NCBI GenBank assembly: GCA_021292165.1
Contig: CM037888.1
Location: 27,765,140-27,829,139 of the forward strand
Reading direction: 5' to 3'
Source: Shinisaurus crocodilurus
Taxonomy: Eukaryota; Chordata; Lepidosauria; Squamata; Shinisauridae
DNA length: 64,000 nucleotides
Shown piece after piece: positions 11,867-23,309 of this stretch (within the stretch, counting starts at the first letter, position 1; each line of letters opens with the position of its first letter). The notes below the pieces were generated by a model. That model saw only the letters and a list, made by a program, of their open reading frames with translations. It did not search any database and was not told the origin of the DNA. Both the position numbers and the translations under genes were made by a program.

Positions 11867-12854
11867 GCTCAGGGGTAGGGTCTGACAAGTTGCAGCACCT
11901 CATGGGTCAGGATGTGGGATCAATAGAACAAAGAATGTAAGTACTTCAGCTCCAACTACTTTATTTTTTCAACAAAATTACTGTTGCTAAACGTGAGGCC
12001 AACTACTGAGAGTGCCAGGTAAATTACCTGACTGTTGGCACTGCAGTTCTTGTCTGAACACATCTCAAGGTAAGACAAAATGGAAATGCCATCATGCATC
12101 TGAAGGTTTCCTCCCCACCAAAGGTGATATAGATATAGATATATATGAATGGTTCATGAACAGGAAAAGAGATATTTTTATTCCTCTGAAATTAAAGAAC
12201 TATTGTGCTATTTAGGGAAGTTAGGGAAGTTAACAAAATAGAGGAAGTGCTTGTGGGATCCAAACTACTCTGCAAATATAATGCTTCAGTTGCATTATGT
12301 GATGCCCTGTAGTTTTAAATACTTTGTTAAGAGGGTTTGGTGTATCTGGTTATTTTATACTTCTAGTGCAGATATTTCTGAATGAGCAACTAGGAAACAC
12401 ATGTTTCCAACCTGTAGTTATAAGTACTGTAAAATATGATTAGAACCATATGATTTCATTCTTTTCTGCTTTTTAAAAGAAACGGATGTAAAGTAAATGC
12501 TGAGAGAGACTTAGCAAGGCCTTAAGTCTTCACATTTCATCATTAGTAACATTTTTAAAATATATAGTATATGAATTGATCCATCTGGCATCGGAGTGTG
12601 TTGTTCACCTCTGGAACTTAAAGAGTAGTTCCTTTAATATCTGAGTGCAGTTTTGAACTCCCTCAGGCCACCTTATATCAACAAGCTGGTGACCAGGAAT
12701 TGGGGCCAACTGAACCAATGAACGAAAGGCCTTCCCCAGCCGTTGGCGGGGTGTGTTTTGCAGCTTTTGGTTTATGGCTCAGGGGCCCTATAACTCCTAC
12801 ATGCAGCAAAACAATTAGAATGGGGTCCAAAGAGCTGCATCTAGAGCTTCTTCA

Positions 12855-13210
12855 TAGTGCCGGCTCCAGGTTTTTGAGGGCCCGTGGGCAAGGACACCCT
12901 CAATGGGCCCCTTCTCTCAGCGAGTCCACCTTCTCACTGCCATGGTCACCAGTTGTTCCTTGCTCCTCATCCTCTTTCTCACCATTGCTCCCATTTCCTT
13001 GGTCGACAGGTAGAGAGCCAGTGAGCAAGGAGGCAGTGCTTCTCCTTCTCACCGCCATCATCCTCTGGGCCGGAGCATGAGGCAGGGGAACCAGCAGGTT
13101 ACAAGGATGAAGAGGAGGAGCAACTCCAGGGGTTTCATGCCAGTGGGCCCCTCTTGGGGGTGTGGGCACTGGGAGATGCCCAACCATGCCTACTCTCGAT
13201 GCTAGGCCTG
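12855..13210 (+). mobile_element. hAT-like MITE, same family as 42268
   Basis: Begins TAGTGCCGGCTCCAGG (the other copy has CAGTGACAGCTCCAGG) and ends GATGCTAGGCCTG. The interior aligns along its length with 42268-42624 (CACCAGTTG, CATTTCCTTGG, CAGTGAGCAAG, CCATCATCCTCTGGG). Frames of 95 and 126 codons cross it, but they are not maintained in the other copy. Confidence 0.7.
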
Positions 13211-13309
13211 CTGCTGTCCATGCACCAGAACCTCGGGTTCCCCTTTCTCACATTAGCACTTCAGGCCCACCTTAAAAGCCATTCTAAAAATTCAAGAGAG
13301 CTTATTTGT

Positions 13310-13445
13310 GTATTATTTATTTCCTTTATATTTCTCACCTTTTCCTTTATATCTCTTGTGAGAAACCGAAGGTGGCTGACGGAGGCCTTCTCCCCCCCCC
13401 CTCTCCATTTTACGGTGACTTGCCCAATGTCACCCAGTATAAAAA
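13310..13445 (-). mobile_element. SINE/LINE 3'-tail fragment
   Basis: The minus-strand tail TATTTATTTCC, then GAGAAACCGAAGGTGGCTG and TCCATTTTACGGTGACTTGC, resembles the 3' half of the SINE at 6281 but is more diverged. Confidence 0.45.
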
Positions 13446-13584
13446 AACCAATGAAGACAGTGATGGAACCAATACTAAAAGACATTAAAATATTGTTTTA
13501 AAAGTAGCAACGAAAAGCAAGCATTTGAAAGAGATAAATAGATGGGCAGCTAAAAACGTGGAGATGATGATTTTTTTTAAAAAT

Positions 13585-14150
13585 TCAGCAATTAAACACA
13601 TGAAAAACAAAGCAAGCAGCAGTTAAAATCCTTTTAAATGGCCAGAGAGAATAAAAATGGCGGTGGTCCTCTCTGGGGAGGGTATTCCACAATGTAGGGG
13701 CCGCCGCAGAAAATGCCTCACTGGCCACCCACTGAATCTCAATTTCCAGAGTGGGCTTATGCAAAAGAAGGAGCTGCAGCCCAAAAGGCAAGTCCAGTGC
13801 ATGCACAGATGTTGTTAGTTTATTTATTTGTTTGTTTATTTGAAAGATTTTTAACCTGCCTTTCAAGAAGCACTGTCCTCACAAGGTGACTTACAAGATC
13901 ACAGAACACATGGAAATAAAATTATAGTTAAAACACACAGGCATGCACACAGCAGCACCTGCTAAGAGGTTTTTTAAGTATCAAATGAAATGCAGGCCAA
14001 AATAAATGTGTGTCCACCATGTTTTTTTAAAAAAGCCAGGAGAGATGAGGCCAAATGAATCACGCTGGGGAAGGCGTGCCTAAGGTGTGGGGCCACCACT
14101 GAGAAAGCCCCATTTTTAGTACTGCCTGACTAATGGCTCTTGCTGTTGTT
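13585..14150 (-). mobile_element. L2-type LINE fragments, minus strand
   Basis: The minus-strand translation includes SAAAPTLWNTLPRE, the L2 ORF2 C-terminal pattern (VAPRLWNSLP). Then come UTR and tail sequences at 13815-13920 (TTTGTTTATTTG, CTCACAAGGTGACTTACAAG) and a second diverged copy to about 14150. No intact ORF. Confidence 0.7.
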
Positions 14151-14659
14151 GGTGGTCCAGAGAGAGAAAGAGAGAGTCCCCCCCCCCTTCAATCTGTATC
14201 TCTCTGGATTTTTAGATCCACTGTTGAAACCAAATAATGGATATTGTATAGTGTTAAGGTGCAGCTGAGATTGGTTTGTTACACTGCAAATTTTTTTTGT
14301 AAGTGTTTGATGTCTATGTTTGCAACATATAATAGGTTGGATCCAAAGGTGCCCTTCCTCTCATGGAAGGAGTCTTCTGTACACAGAAAGGCTGTTTTGC
14401 AATTTACACTAGAGCACGGTGTGAGAAAAGTGAAATTGAATGAAGATATGTTGTTCTGCCTCTGTAACAGCTTCTGCAACCTCTTGTCTACCTATTATAG
14501 TAGTCTGCTAACTCTTAAGCATTTGCAGAATAGCACTAATGGCTACTTTATTTCTAACCTTGAGATCTGCCCCCATAGTTTGGATCTAAAGCATGGTTCA
14601 GTGGTCCTGAACCCATTGGTTCTGGGTTAAATTAATCTCTTCTATTCTCAAAACGGATT

Positions 14660-15297
14660 AGAGCAATGGCAGTCATTCAATCTGGTAACCTCCAAATTAG
14701 ATTGCTGCAGTGTACTCTGTGTGGTACTGACTTTGAAGATGGTTCAGAACCTGCAGCTTGTGCAAAATGTGGCGGCCAGACTGATAGTAGGGACCAGAAG
14801 GTCTGAACATATGATTCTCGCCTGCTTTCACTGACTGCCTGTACATTTCTGGGCCCAATTCAAAATGCTCATTTTGACCTGTGAAGCCGTACATGTCTCA
14901 GGACCTCAATTACCTGGTGGAGCATCTCTCTCAGTATAAACCTACCTATACACTATGATAATAATCTGAGACCCTCCTCCAATTTCCTCTGAGGGAAATT
15001 TGGAGGATGGCAACAAGGGAGAGGGCCTTAACGGTGGTGGCCCTGATTGTGGAATGCCCTCCAAAGTGAGGTCTGCCTAGTGCCAACATTGTTGTCTTTT
15101 CAGCACCAGGTCAAGACTTAGGAATGAGATTTTTATTGTGTGTGTATGTGTGTGGGTGTGTGTGGGTGTGTGTGTATATATATGTTAGTAGTTTTATATT
15201 ATATTATTATAGTGGGTTTTTTAATGGTTTTAATCTTTGTAAACTGCCCAAAGAGCTTTTGCTATCGGGCAGTATAGAAATGTAATGAATGAATTAC
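14660..15297 (+). mobile_element. L2-type LINE 3' end
   Basis: Nucleotide blocks correspond to the L2 RT C-terminus (GATGGTTCAGAACCTGCAGC, GGCGGCCAGACTGATAG, GTGGAATGCCCTCC), with many frame breaks. It ends GTAAACTGCCCAAAGAGC ... GGGCAGTATAGAAATG with TGAATGAAT. A TG/TATA microsatellite lies at about 15138-15185. Confidence 0.8.
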
Positions 15298-17029
15298 TCT
15301 GGGACAGCGTGCTTTCTTGTTATTTCTTTGGATGGCAGTATGAGTTTATTTATAGCAATGAGGAGTGAATTCATCTTCAGTTTATCTATTGTCTATGATT
15401 GGGCAAGTCATCTGAAAATCTAAAAAAAAATTCCTTGCATAACAAAAGGAGACAGTTTCAGGGTTTGCCTTGATTTGGCGTTACTCATTCCAGGGGAAGA
15501 AAACATCAAACAAGCCAGCCAGCCAGGGAAGGGAAGGGAAGAGACGGGGCAGGGAAGAGACAATACCATGTTTCAGTATCCTTTATTTTCAGTGATCCCC
15601 TTTTGGGCAATGCCAAGGGACATGGAATCCATCCAAATGAAAGTTTGTGTGACTGGAACATTCCTGCTCACTGCGGACAGTGGGAAGAAGAAACAGCAGG
15701 AAATGGCATCTCATCCCCCCTCGAACTCGAATGCCCTCCCTCCAATTACTCTTGTGAACTCCCCAGCTTTGTTTATATTTTAGGTGACAAGACACAAACC
15801 AGAAATGAGAATGATGGAGAGACAGAAGTGGGGGGGGGGATCAGTCTGGCCATGAACAGCAGTCTTTGGAAGCAGGCAGGACACTCTACTTCTGAGAACG
15901 CACATTTGGCTTTGCACAATGGGGCCACCTCCTCGAGCCATGTAGTGTGGAGATTCCAAGGGTATGATTCATCTTGACATGGGAGCCCATGTCTTCCTCA
16001 GTGCCAAACGTTTGCTCTGTAGAACGTGAGAGAGAAAACCCGTCTCACTGGGACACTGCAGCGATATATTTGTTCTCCTCCCTGCGTAGTTCAGAGTGAG
16101 ATTTTTTTCCCCCCTATGAGAAACTTCTTGCCGTTTCATTATGACTGAACAATTCTGGGATTTTCAAGCCATCTTATTTTTTCTTTTCTACAGTTCCTTC
16201 TCACAATTCACAGCCACAGCTGAGATTACCACCACAATGAAGGTGTCAGGAAGAGGGGGGAAATTGCATTTAATTCCTTGATAACCTTTGGAGGTCAGGC
16301 ACCAAGGAGGGGAAAAAAGGGTCACTCATGAAGTACAGGCTCCAATTTTAGTTTTGGTGACTACAATAATATTACTTATAATAAAGGAAATGCAGGAAAT
16401 ATGTGATCCAAAAATCAAAGCCACCACCAGATATGTTTGTCTAGAAACTTTAGTTTCACTGGCAAGATGTCTATCAACTCCTTATTTTGCTTATCTCCTT
16501 CTATGGAGAATAGGCCTTATCTAATATCACAGTACTTTTTACAACTCTATTTGGAAAGGTCTCCCTGGTCACACGCACCTTAGGCTAAAAAGGAACACCA
16601 TTGATTGCATTTTTTTCCCCTTTAACATGAGCATGTATCAGAGAACAATGCAGATTTTAATTACATTTATGCTTCCCTATCCCACCCCAAATGGGGCAGC
16701 AGCATCCATTGTGGTAACACGTTATGGACTTCTTTGTCTGCTTGCCAGGCAAACTCAGACATTGTTGTATTCAAGAGGCAAACATAAGGGAAGCTCTTCT
16801 CATAAAGGGGGATATCATTTTAAGATTATATATTAAAATGAAGGCCAAAGTGCCATTGGTCATTATTCACAGCACAGGGCCTCACAGAAAAAGAACAAAC
16901 ACGCGCACTACCATTTGGATTTTCTGCCTTGAGCATGAAAATATCTGGGGCCGTCTCTGACAACCAAACTATACGTGACACTACGGACCAAAGTGAATGT
17001 TCCAAACATGCATACTGAAGCTCTGTCTG
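15298..17029. other. No gene seen
   Basis: Unassigned DNA. Two overlapping open frames at 15475-15977 (102 and 124 codons) have no recognisable domain, splice context or promoter; I treat them as chance frames. GGGAAGGGAAG and CAGCCAGCCAG short repeats occur near 15510. Confidence 0.4.
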
Positions 17030-17159
17030 AGAGGTTTGTTTCCTCCAATGCGTGATTGGCTTGTTTACTCCAGTATAAGTGTGTGAGGGCCTGATTTGGA
17101 TGGGGACTTTGACACTCCAGGAGGGTGGACAGACCGATCCCCTCCACATTTTCCTCCCA

Positions 17160-17277
17160 TAATTTCACCCCCGTGGGGGGGGGGTTAAAAAGGGGGGAGA
17201 AGCCCCCATTGAGCAGGGGGTTGGACTTGATGGCCTTGTAGGCCCCTTCCAACTCTATGATCTATGAAATCTATGAC
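17160..17277 (+). mobile_element. CR1-tailed short element
   Basis: Ends ATTGAGCAGGGGGTTGGACTTGATGGCCTTGTAGG and then CTATGATCTATGAAATCTATGA. The tail unit ATCTATGAA is the type found on the 5S-headed SINE at 49029, not the ATTCTATGA of plain CR1. The head is not recognisable here. Confidence 0.6.
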
Positions 17278-18826
17278 TCCAGTGGAGACTTTCTCTCACA
17301 CACTTTTTACCCCTGTGTGTGTGTGAAATTTAGGGATGAAAATGGGTGGGGGAAAGGTTTAACCCCCTCCTTACCATGCGCACCATGGTCCAGAGCTGAA
17401 TCACAACCATGCTTGCTTACTACTGGAGTAAACAAACCTATCAGGTGTAGCTTCACTATGCATTAGAACATTTAATTTGACCCTTAATGTGTTACTTGGA
17501 GTATCCTGTGTGTGTGTCCCCTATTTTAATTTCTGCTGGGGGGGACAGTTTTCATAAGAACCTCTCTGTGTGGTGAGGGGAGTTAACCTTTCCTCCCCTG
17601 CCATGGTCCCAATGAAAATACCCGTGTAATGGCTACTAGTCTAAGTCTAAGAAGGCAAACTCTTATAGGTACTGTCCAGGACTAAGTGCTGCCATGCTGG
17701 GAGTGGGGAGATTTGATCAGGACCATGCCAGAGAAAGAAAGGGTCAACCCCTCACCTCCATGTGCTGTGTTCCTGATGAAATCCACTCCCCCTTGGCAAC
17801 TATTAACAATAAAAATAAGAACCATGATGATTCGAAGTCATACGTTTAGCATTATGTCCAGCTTGGCCCGAGTGTTCCATCTCAACAGACCATATGTGTT
17901 TACAAACGGCACTCCTGAGGACAAGAAGCGACCTGTTCCATTCACACAGTAAGTACCCTGCCCCCTGGGTGGCCATGTGTGCTCTTTTACAGAGGGCACA
18001 TCATCTACTTGAAGGGCTCCCTGAGAACTGTCCTCTATTTTGAAGGCATCTGATAACTGAAGGGCTGTCCAGTCCAAGTCGCATTTAAAGATAAAGATCC
18101 ATCAGAAGAAAGAGCTGGGCCTTCAATTGGCCCATCAACAGCACCTGGACAGCAGACTGAGCAAGGCATACAGGTCACCTGGTCACAGTCTTGCCCACAT
18201 TAGTGAGATGTACTGTATTTCTATTTAAATTATAGTAAGCATTTCTAAAGTTGCACCTACACATATAAATTAGCATATGCAACTTTTATGCAAAACAGTG
18301 TCCTCTTTCGTTCTCTTTTTGAGTGATATGTGTGTCCTCTTTTTTGGCGATTCACAAGTGGTGGCCCTACACCACACTCCTGCTCCTGCCTGCAGGTCTT
18401 TGGTCTTCTATACCATCTGAACTTCTGAAAAGGGCCCAAGATGCCTCCTACTTCAAATGTCATCATTCTGCAGCCTTACTCTGAATGTTGGTGGAAAACA
18501 TAATAAATGGAGCTTTCTGAGATTGAAGGATGGGATGGGACCTTGGTGGCCATTCCTGCTTTAGATCATCTTGAACTGTGTATTATGCCCTGGTATTGTA
18601 TGGCTACACATATTTCGGCCAATAATATTTAGTAAACAGGGAAACGCTCACCCCAAACATGAAACATGCCAAGTAAGCCATTGTGACACACTGAGTCAGC
18701 CCAGCATAGCATCTGCCCACTTGGTCATGATCTCCGAGAAGCGGGGGCATTTTGCTCTCTCTGCCTCTTACCTCCAGCACCCCTCAAACAATACTAATGT
18801 AGCCCACTCAATGACTGAGTGCAGAG

Positions 18827-18990
18827 CAGGGCTGGTGCAAGGCAGTTCGGTGCCCTAGGCAAGTTCAGATATTTAGCGCCCCCCCTTCCCACTTGAGCCC
18901 TCCCTCCCTCCAGCCCTATGCTCCTGGCGCCCCCTTTAGCCCGGCGCCCTAGGCAGCCGCCTAGTTGGCCTAATGGTAGCACCGGCCCTG
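18827..18990 (+). mobile_element. hAT MITE, 164 bp, with perfect 8-bp duplication
   Basis: Termini CAGGGCTGGTGC and GCACCGGCCCTG are inverted repeats. The flanking 8-bp duplication GTGCAGAG is exact at 18819-18826 and 18991-18998. Subterminal GGTGCCCTAGGCAA and GCGCCCTAGGCAGCCGCCTA are shared with the 650-bp copy at 26497-27146, of which this looks like an internally shortened relative. Confidence 0.93.
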
Positions 18991-20071
18991 GTGCAGAGGC
19001 AACAAGCAAACAGTCCAAGAAGATGCCAGTGTCCTCATTGGCATGTTTGTTCAAAGTGAGATTTATCACCCAAGTCACTGGAAGTCCACACCAACCTGCA
19101 GCTTCATTAATCTTTTCCACTTCCCTTTGAATGAGGACAGTGTGGATAAGGAAGTGTATAGTCTGAGGTCACATTCAGAATCAATGGTGCCAATTAAGCC
19201 TGCACTATGCCCGTGCGCACACACAGAATACCTCAATGGGGAATCCTTCCATTTGATAGGTACTTACTAGGGCTTCAACCAGGAATAAATTTAATTGGTA
19301 GATTAATCAACTAAAATGTTTGTTGATTGATTGGTGAGGGCCAATTTAATCAGTGAAGTGCAATTTAAGGTCACACATTTGTCGGTGTTAGTTCTGGTGT
19401 GTTACTGCAATAGGGTTGAACAAGAAAAAATATTCTTTCCTTCTAACTATGAGGGGTAGCTTTTGTTGAATAAGTTGTAAGTTATCTTACACTTAATCCT
19501 GTATCTCCACTGAGACTCCCTCTCTCCCATCAGGCATTGGTTAGGCAGCTGTTGTGAGGTTATGGAATGGTCATAAATATTCTAATGTCTCAGTGGGAAA
19601 TGCTGACAAACAGTGCGGCTTTGATGAGGTCACACGAGGAGCAATGATATCAACACATCTGGAGCATTAGCAAGATCAGCTCCGGCAACTAACCTTGTCC
19701 GCTCAGGATGGGCTTCCTGTATAAATGTGGTTGTGAGAACTGGCTAATATCAGGCTGCATCCTGGGTTCCCTAAATATGTATTTGTTTATTTGTGTGTTT
19801 ATTAATTTCCTACCTTTAAAAATAAACGTTCTTCCAAGTTAGCTCACAACAGTGTCATAAAACAGTAAAATTACAAAAATCAAGTATATGTTGCTACAGA
19901 TATTATTATGGAATAAATGGTGGGGCCACCATGAAAAAGTTACCGTACCTGATATCAGCCAACCTGATCTTTGCTAGTGATGGGCCAGAAAGCATGCCCT
20001 CAGAAGCTGATCTTTTAGCCCAATTAGCTTCACATGGGCACAGGCGGCCCTTCAGATAACATGGTCTTAGG

Positions 20072-20304
20072 GCCATAGGCAGGGAAGGCTGGTGGTGACT
20101 CCTATGTCAGTGAGGCTCCTCATCCATTGCAGCTTTTATTCTGAGCTTTATAGGAACTGTACCATGGTGCTGTATCCCATCCCCAAAATAGGTTCACTAC
20201 CATGGAGTACTGCGGATAGCTCCTATGAAGCTCAGAATAAAAAACTGCAACAGCTAAGGAGCCCCACTGACATAAGAGTCACCAGCCTCCCTTACGCATA
20301 GGAT
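20072..20304. mobile_element. Long palindrome, probable hairpin MITE
   Basis: About 233 bp. The left half (GGAAGGCTGG ... GACTCCTATGTCAGTGAGG ... TTTATTCTGAGCTT) is mirrored on the right (AAGCTCAGAATAAAAA ... CCCCACTGACATAAGAGTC ... CCAGCCTCCC). No open frame of interest. The target duplication is unclear. Confidence 0.75.
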
Positions 20305-20334
20305 AGACAAATTATTTTATTACTTCATCCTTAT

Positions 20335-20525
20335 TCCATAAGACAATGGCACCAACTACCTAGGGAGGTGGTGGGCTCTCCCACTCTGGAGGCATTCAAG
20401 GTGCGGCTGGACAGCCATCTGTCAGGGATGCTTTGACCTGGATTCCTGCATTGAGCAGGGGGTTGGACTCGATGGCCTCGTAGGCCCCTTCCAACTCTAC
20501 TTTCCTATGATTCTATGATTCTATC
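20335..20525 (+). mobile_element. CR1 LINE 3' end, short
   Basis: Starts within AAGACAATGGCACCAACTAC and runs through the standard CR1 end to CTATGATTCTATGATTCTAT. Nearly identical to 7640-7820, with GTGCGGCTGGACAG in place of GTGCAGCTGGATAG. Confidence 0.92.
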
Positions 20526-21090
20526 CTCTTTACTTGGATGCAATGTAAGATGGTTCTAAATATGAATATAATAGCTGAAACAAAACTAAGCTCAGCTGCA
20601 GCAGAACAATCAAAGATATCAAAATGTTGATACATTGGGAGAAGGGGAGGGACTTTTTGAACTCAATGTTCATCAGGAATGGACTGTAGAATACTTTAGC
20701 TGTCCTTCCAGAAAACAAAAATTAATTTGCTTTGGCCAAATTAAAATTAATTAAAATTATGCAATGTTGCCCCTGTGTTAATTTTAATGGTGAGGTTGTT
20801 GTGATTTAAGGCTACAATTAGTTCTAGTGTTTGAAAGAGAAGCACTGTAATCGAGACAGGACATTTTAATAATCCTGGTTATAAACATTTAATACATCAT
20901 CTTTAGGGACTCACAAACACATTGTAATTAACTTTTACAACTGAAATAAATCAGATTGCATTAGCATATTGCAAAAGGAAAAAAATCATTTGCATGATTG
21001 AAAACAGCTTCGGAAAATTATGTATAACAGTCTTTCATGTAAACATCAGCGTGAACTGCTCTCAAACTTGTACCATTTTATTACAGGGGT

Positions 21091-21159
21091 CTTCTTCTTC
21101 TTCTTCTTCTTCTTCTTCTTCTTCTTCTTCTTCTTCTTCTTCTTCTTCTTCTTCTTCTT
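21091..21159 (+). repeat. (CTT)23 microsatellite
   Basis: Twenty-three uninterrupted CTT units. It translates as poly-Ser in one frame, which is an artefact. Confidence 0.97.
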
Positions 21160-21761
21160 TAAAGAAGTTTAAAAGTAGGAAAAAAATATTGTTTTTCCTC
21201 CTCTGAGGATCTGTCTTCCTCTTCACTAACATGTAGCCCACCTCCTAGTAACAAAGACATAAAATGTCTATAATGACCAAGGTCAATTTAACAGCTTTCA
21301 ACTAAGGGATTAAGGCTTTTATCATGAAAACACTTAGGACTTTGAGATCATCTAATAATAGATTATTAGTTTGGATTACCGTAACACATACAACCCCTAT
21401 ATATACAGATGCTATCCACTGGGAATGGGAAACATCTAAAACGTGTCAGTCTCTGCCACGATTTAAAATAAGAAACTCTTGGCCTTGTCTGCATGTTGAT
21501 TCTCATCTTGTGGGCTACAAAGGTTGCAAAGCAAAAGAAGAAGGGGTGTGTGTGCTATCCTCTTCAGGGACCAGCATAGCTCCCTCCTCCAAATAGCCCA
21601 TTGGCTCTCTCTGACTGTAAATACTTCCAGGTCAGGAGTGGTTCTTTTGCCTGGATAACCATCAGTTTGGGCCATGCCTATCTGGTTTGCTATCTTTCCC
21701 ACTCTTGCCTCTTTCCCCTGCCATCTCCCTGTGTTAGTTTTGGCTATGTTTCACTCTGAGT

Positions 21762-21841
21762 GGGTTCAGACAACATGATAGCCCACACTCAAGGGTTGAG
21801 TGTGGGTTGTCGTTGAATTGTGGGTTATGTCATCTGAACCC
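21762..21841. mobile_element. Small palindromic MITE (family D)
   Basis: Left end GGGTTCAGACAACATGATA, right end TATGTCATCTGAACCC, with an inner palindrome CCCACACTCAAGGGTTGAGTGTGGG. Relatives lie at 21954-22829 and 55268-55453. Confidence 0.75.
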
Positions 21842-22026
21842 AGCTGAGATAACAAACCATGGTGGACAACCCACAGTTCACCACCAAACAACACACTATG
21901 GGTTCTCTGCATGGGTTGCTCATGGTTAACAAGCCATGGCTTTTAGTGCAGCTGGGTTCAGACAACACAGTAACCCACAGTTCGACAACAACCCACACTC
22001 AACCTATTCTCATCCCTTGTGGGTTA

Positions 22027-22699
22027 TCAAGTGCCGCATTTTCTCGAATGAAACATAGAGTGTTCGAGGATCGGGATATTTGTAAGAAGACCAAAACACT
22101 GGTTTACGAAGCCATTGTATTACCAACTTTATTGTATGCCTGCGAAACATGGACTATCTATAAACGTCGCTTCCACCTCCTTGAAAGGTTTCATCAACGT
22201 TGCCTCCGGAAAATCCTGCAAATTACTTGGGAAGACAGGCGAACAAATGTCAGTGGAAGAAGCAAAGACTACTAGCATTGAAAAAATGACCCTTCAACGC
22301 CAACTTCAGTGGACCGGTCATGTTGTTCGAATGCCTGACTGCCGTCTCCCAAAGCAGTTACTCTACTCCCAACTCAAGGATGGAAAGCGGAATATCGGTG
22401 GTCAATATAAGAGGTTTAAAGATGTTCATAAGGCAAATCTAAAAAAATGCAATATAAACATCGAAAACTGGGAAGCTCTGGCCCATGAATGATCTAAATG
22501 GAGGTTGGCCTTTCACAAAGGTTCCATGGACTTTGAAGAAGCCCGAGTGCAAGGTGAAAGGGAGAAACGTGCTAAGCGAAAAGCACGTCAAATGAATCCT
22601 TTACAGGACCATCTTCTATCTGGTAACCTGTGTCCTCACTGTGGGAAGCTGTGTGGATCTAGAATTGGCCTCCACAGTCACTTACGGACCCATCGCTAG
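22027..22699 (+). pseudogene. LINE ORF2 C-terminal remnant with C2H2 finger
   Basis: The first frame reads VYEAIVLPTLLYACETWT ... LERFHQRCLRKILQITW, the thumb/post-RT region of non-LTR reverse transcriptases. A frameshift near 22245 is needed to continue into LQRQLQWTGHVVRMP ... LPKQLLYSQL. A TGA at 22490-22492 then interrupts, and the same frame resumes and ends with CPHCGKLCGSRIGLHSHLRTH (finger ligands Cys, Cys, His, His) before a natural stop. One frameshift and one stop mean no functional product. Catalytic RT motifs and the endonuclease are absent through 5' truncation. Confidence 0.85.
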
Positions 22700-22773
22700 A
22701 GTCTACACAATCTTCTTTAGAATTTCCTCCTTTTATCCCGGAAGACAATCTTACTCGGTCACGAGTGATCGCC

Positions 22774-22816
<43 letters not shown>
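22027..22816 (+). mobile_element. Non-LTR retrotransposon, 5'-truncated, (GAT)14 tail
   Basis: Carries the last part of a LINE ORF2, a short 3' UTR ending CTCGGTCACGAGTGATCGCC, and a terminal (GAT)14 at 22775-22816. LINEs with simple-repeat tails are known (RTE and L2-like groups). A second copy of only the 3' end lies at 39973-40094. The clade is not certain; an RTE-related or CR1/L2-group element is most likely. Confidence 0.8.
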
Positions 22817-22817
<1 letters not shown>

Positions 22818-23059
22818 TTGCCTGAACCCAGTCTCTGAGTCAATTTTAGGTATGTTTAACAAACATAGCTGTGCCCCAAATTGTACTTTTGATTCATGGC
22901 TTAGAAAAGGAATGTGTGAAGCTCCAGACCTAATCACATCCATTTGTATTGTATCTTTTATAGAATTGAATTTGTATGTGACTGATTGGATAGGCCTTCT
23001 GCCATCAAACATTTTTAAAGTTTGTCCAAAAAGAAGAACCACAGGTTGTCAGGTGTTTT

Positions 23060-23300
23060 ATAGCATCTATTATTTGTTTGTTTGTTTGTTTATTTATTGA
23101 ATTTATACCCCACTCTTCAGCCAGAAAAGGCTCTCAGAGTGGCTTACAAAGATTGATAATAAGACAGTCCCTGCCCTCAGGCTCACAATCTAAAAGACAT
23201 GACACAAAAGGAAAAGGGATTGGGAGGGAGGAGGAAGAATGCAAAACTCAGGCACCAGTTCTTAGTTTAAAAGGTTCTTATAGGTTTTCTTTCTTTTTTC
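23060..23300 (-). mobile_element. L2-related LINE 3' end, minus strand
   Basis: The tail TTTGTTTGTTTATTTATTG, then TTATACCCCACTCTTCAGCC, GTGGCTTACAAAG and CTGCCCTCAGGCTCACAATC, is the reversed end of an L2-related element or SINE. No coding. Confidence 0.6.
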
Positions 23301-23309
23301 TTCTTTTTT

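Larger units (their letters stand above)
21954..22829. mobile_element. Palindromic MITE (family D) split by a LINE
   Basis: Left terminus GGGTTCAGACAACACAG at 21954. The matching right terminus TGTTGCCTGAACCC is found only at 22816-22829, after a LINE fragment. The most economical reading is that the LINE inserted into this MITE, which is inference from matching ends. Confidence 0.55.

Noticed and set aside
15475..15977. Pair of overlapping plus-strand frames of 102 and 124 codons
   Set aside because: Different frames of the same DNA, no domain, no codon bias that I can see, and no splice or promoter context.
22659..23042. Minus-strand frame with poly-His
   Set aside because: Translation of the GAT microsatellite and LINE 3' UTR.
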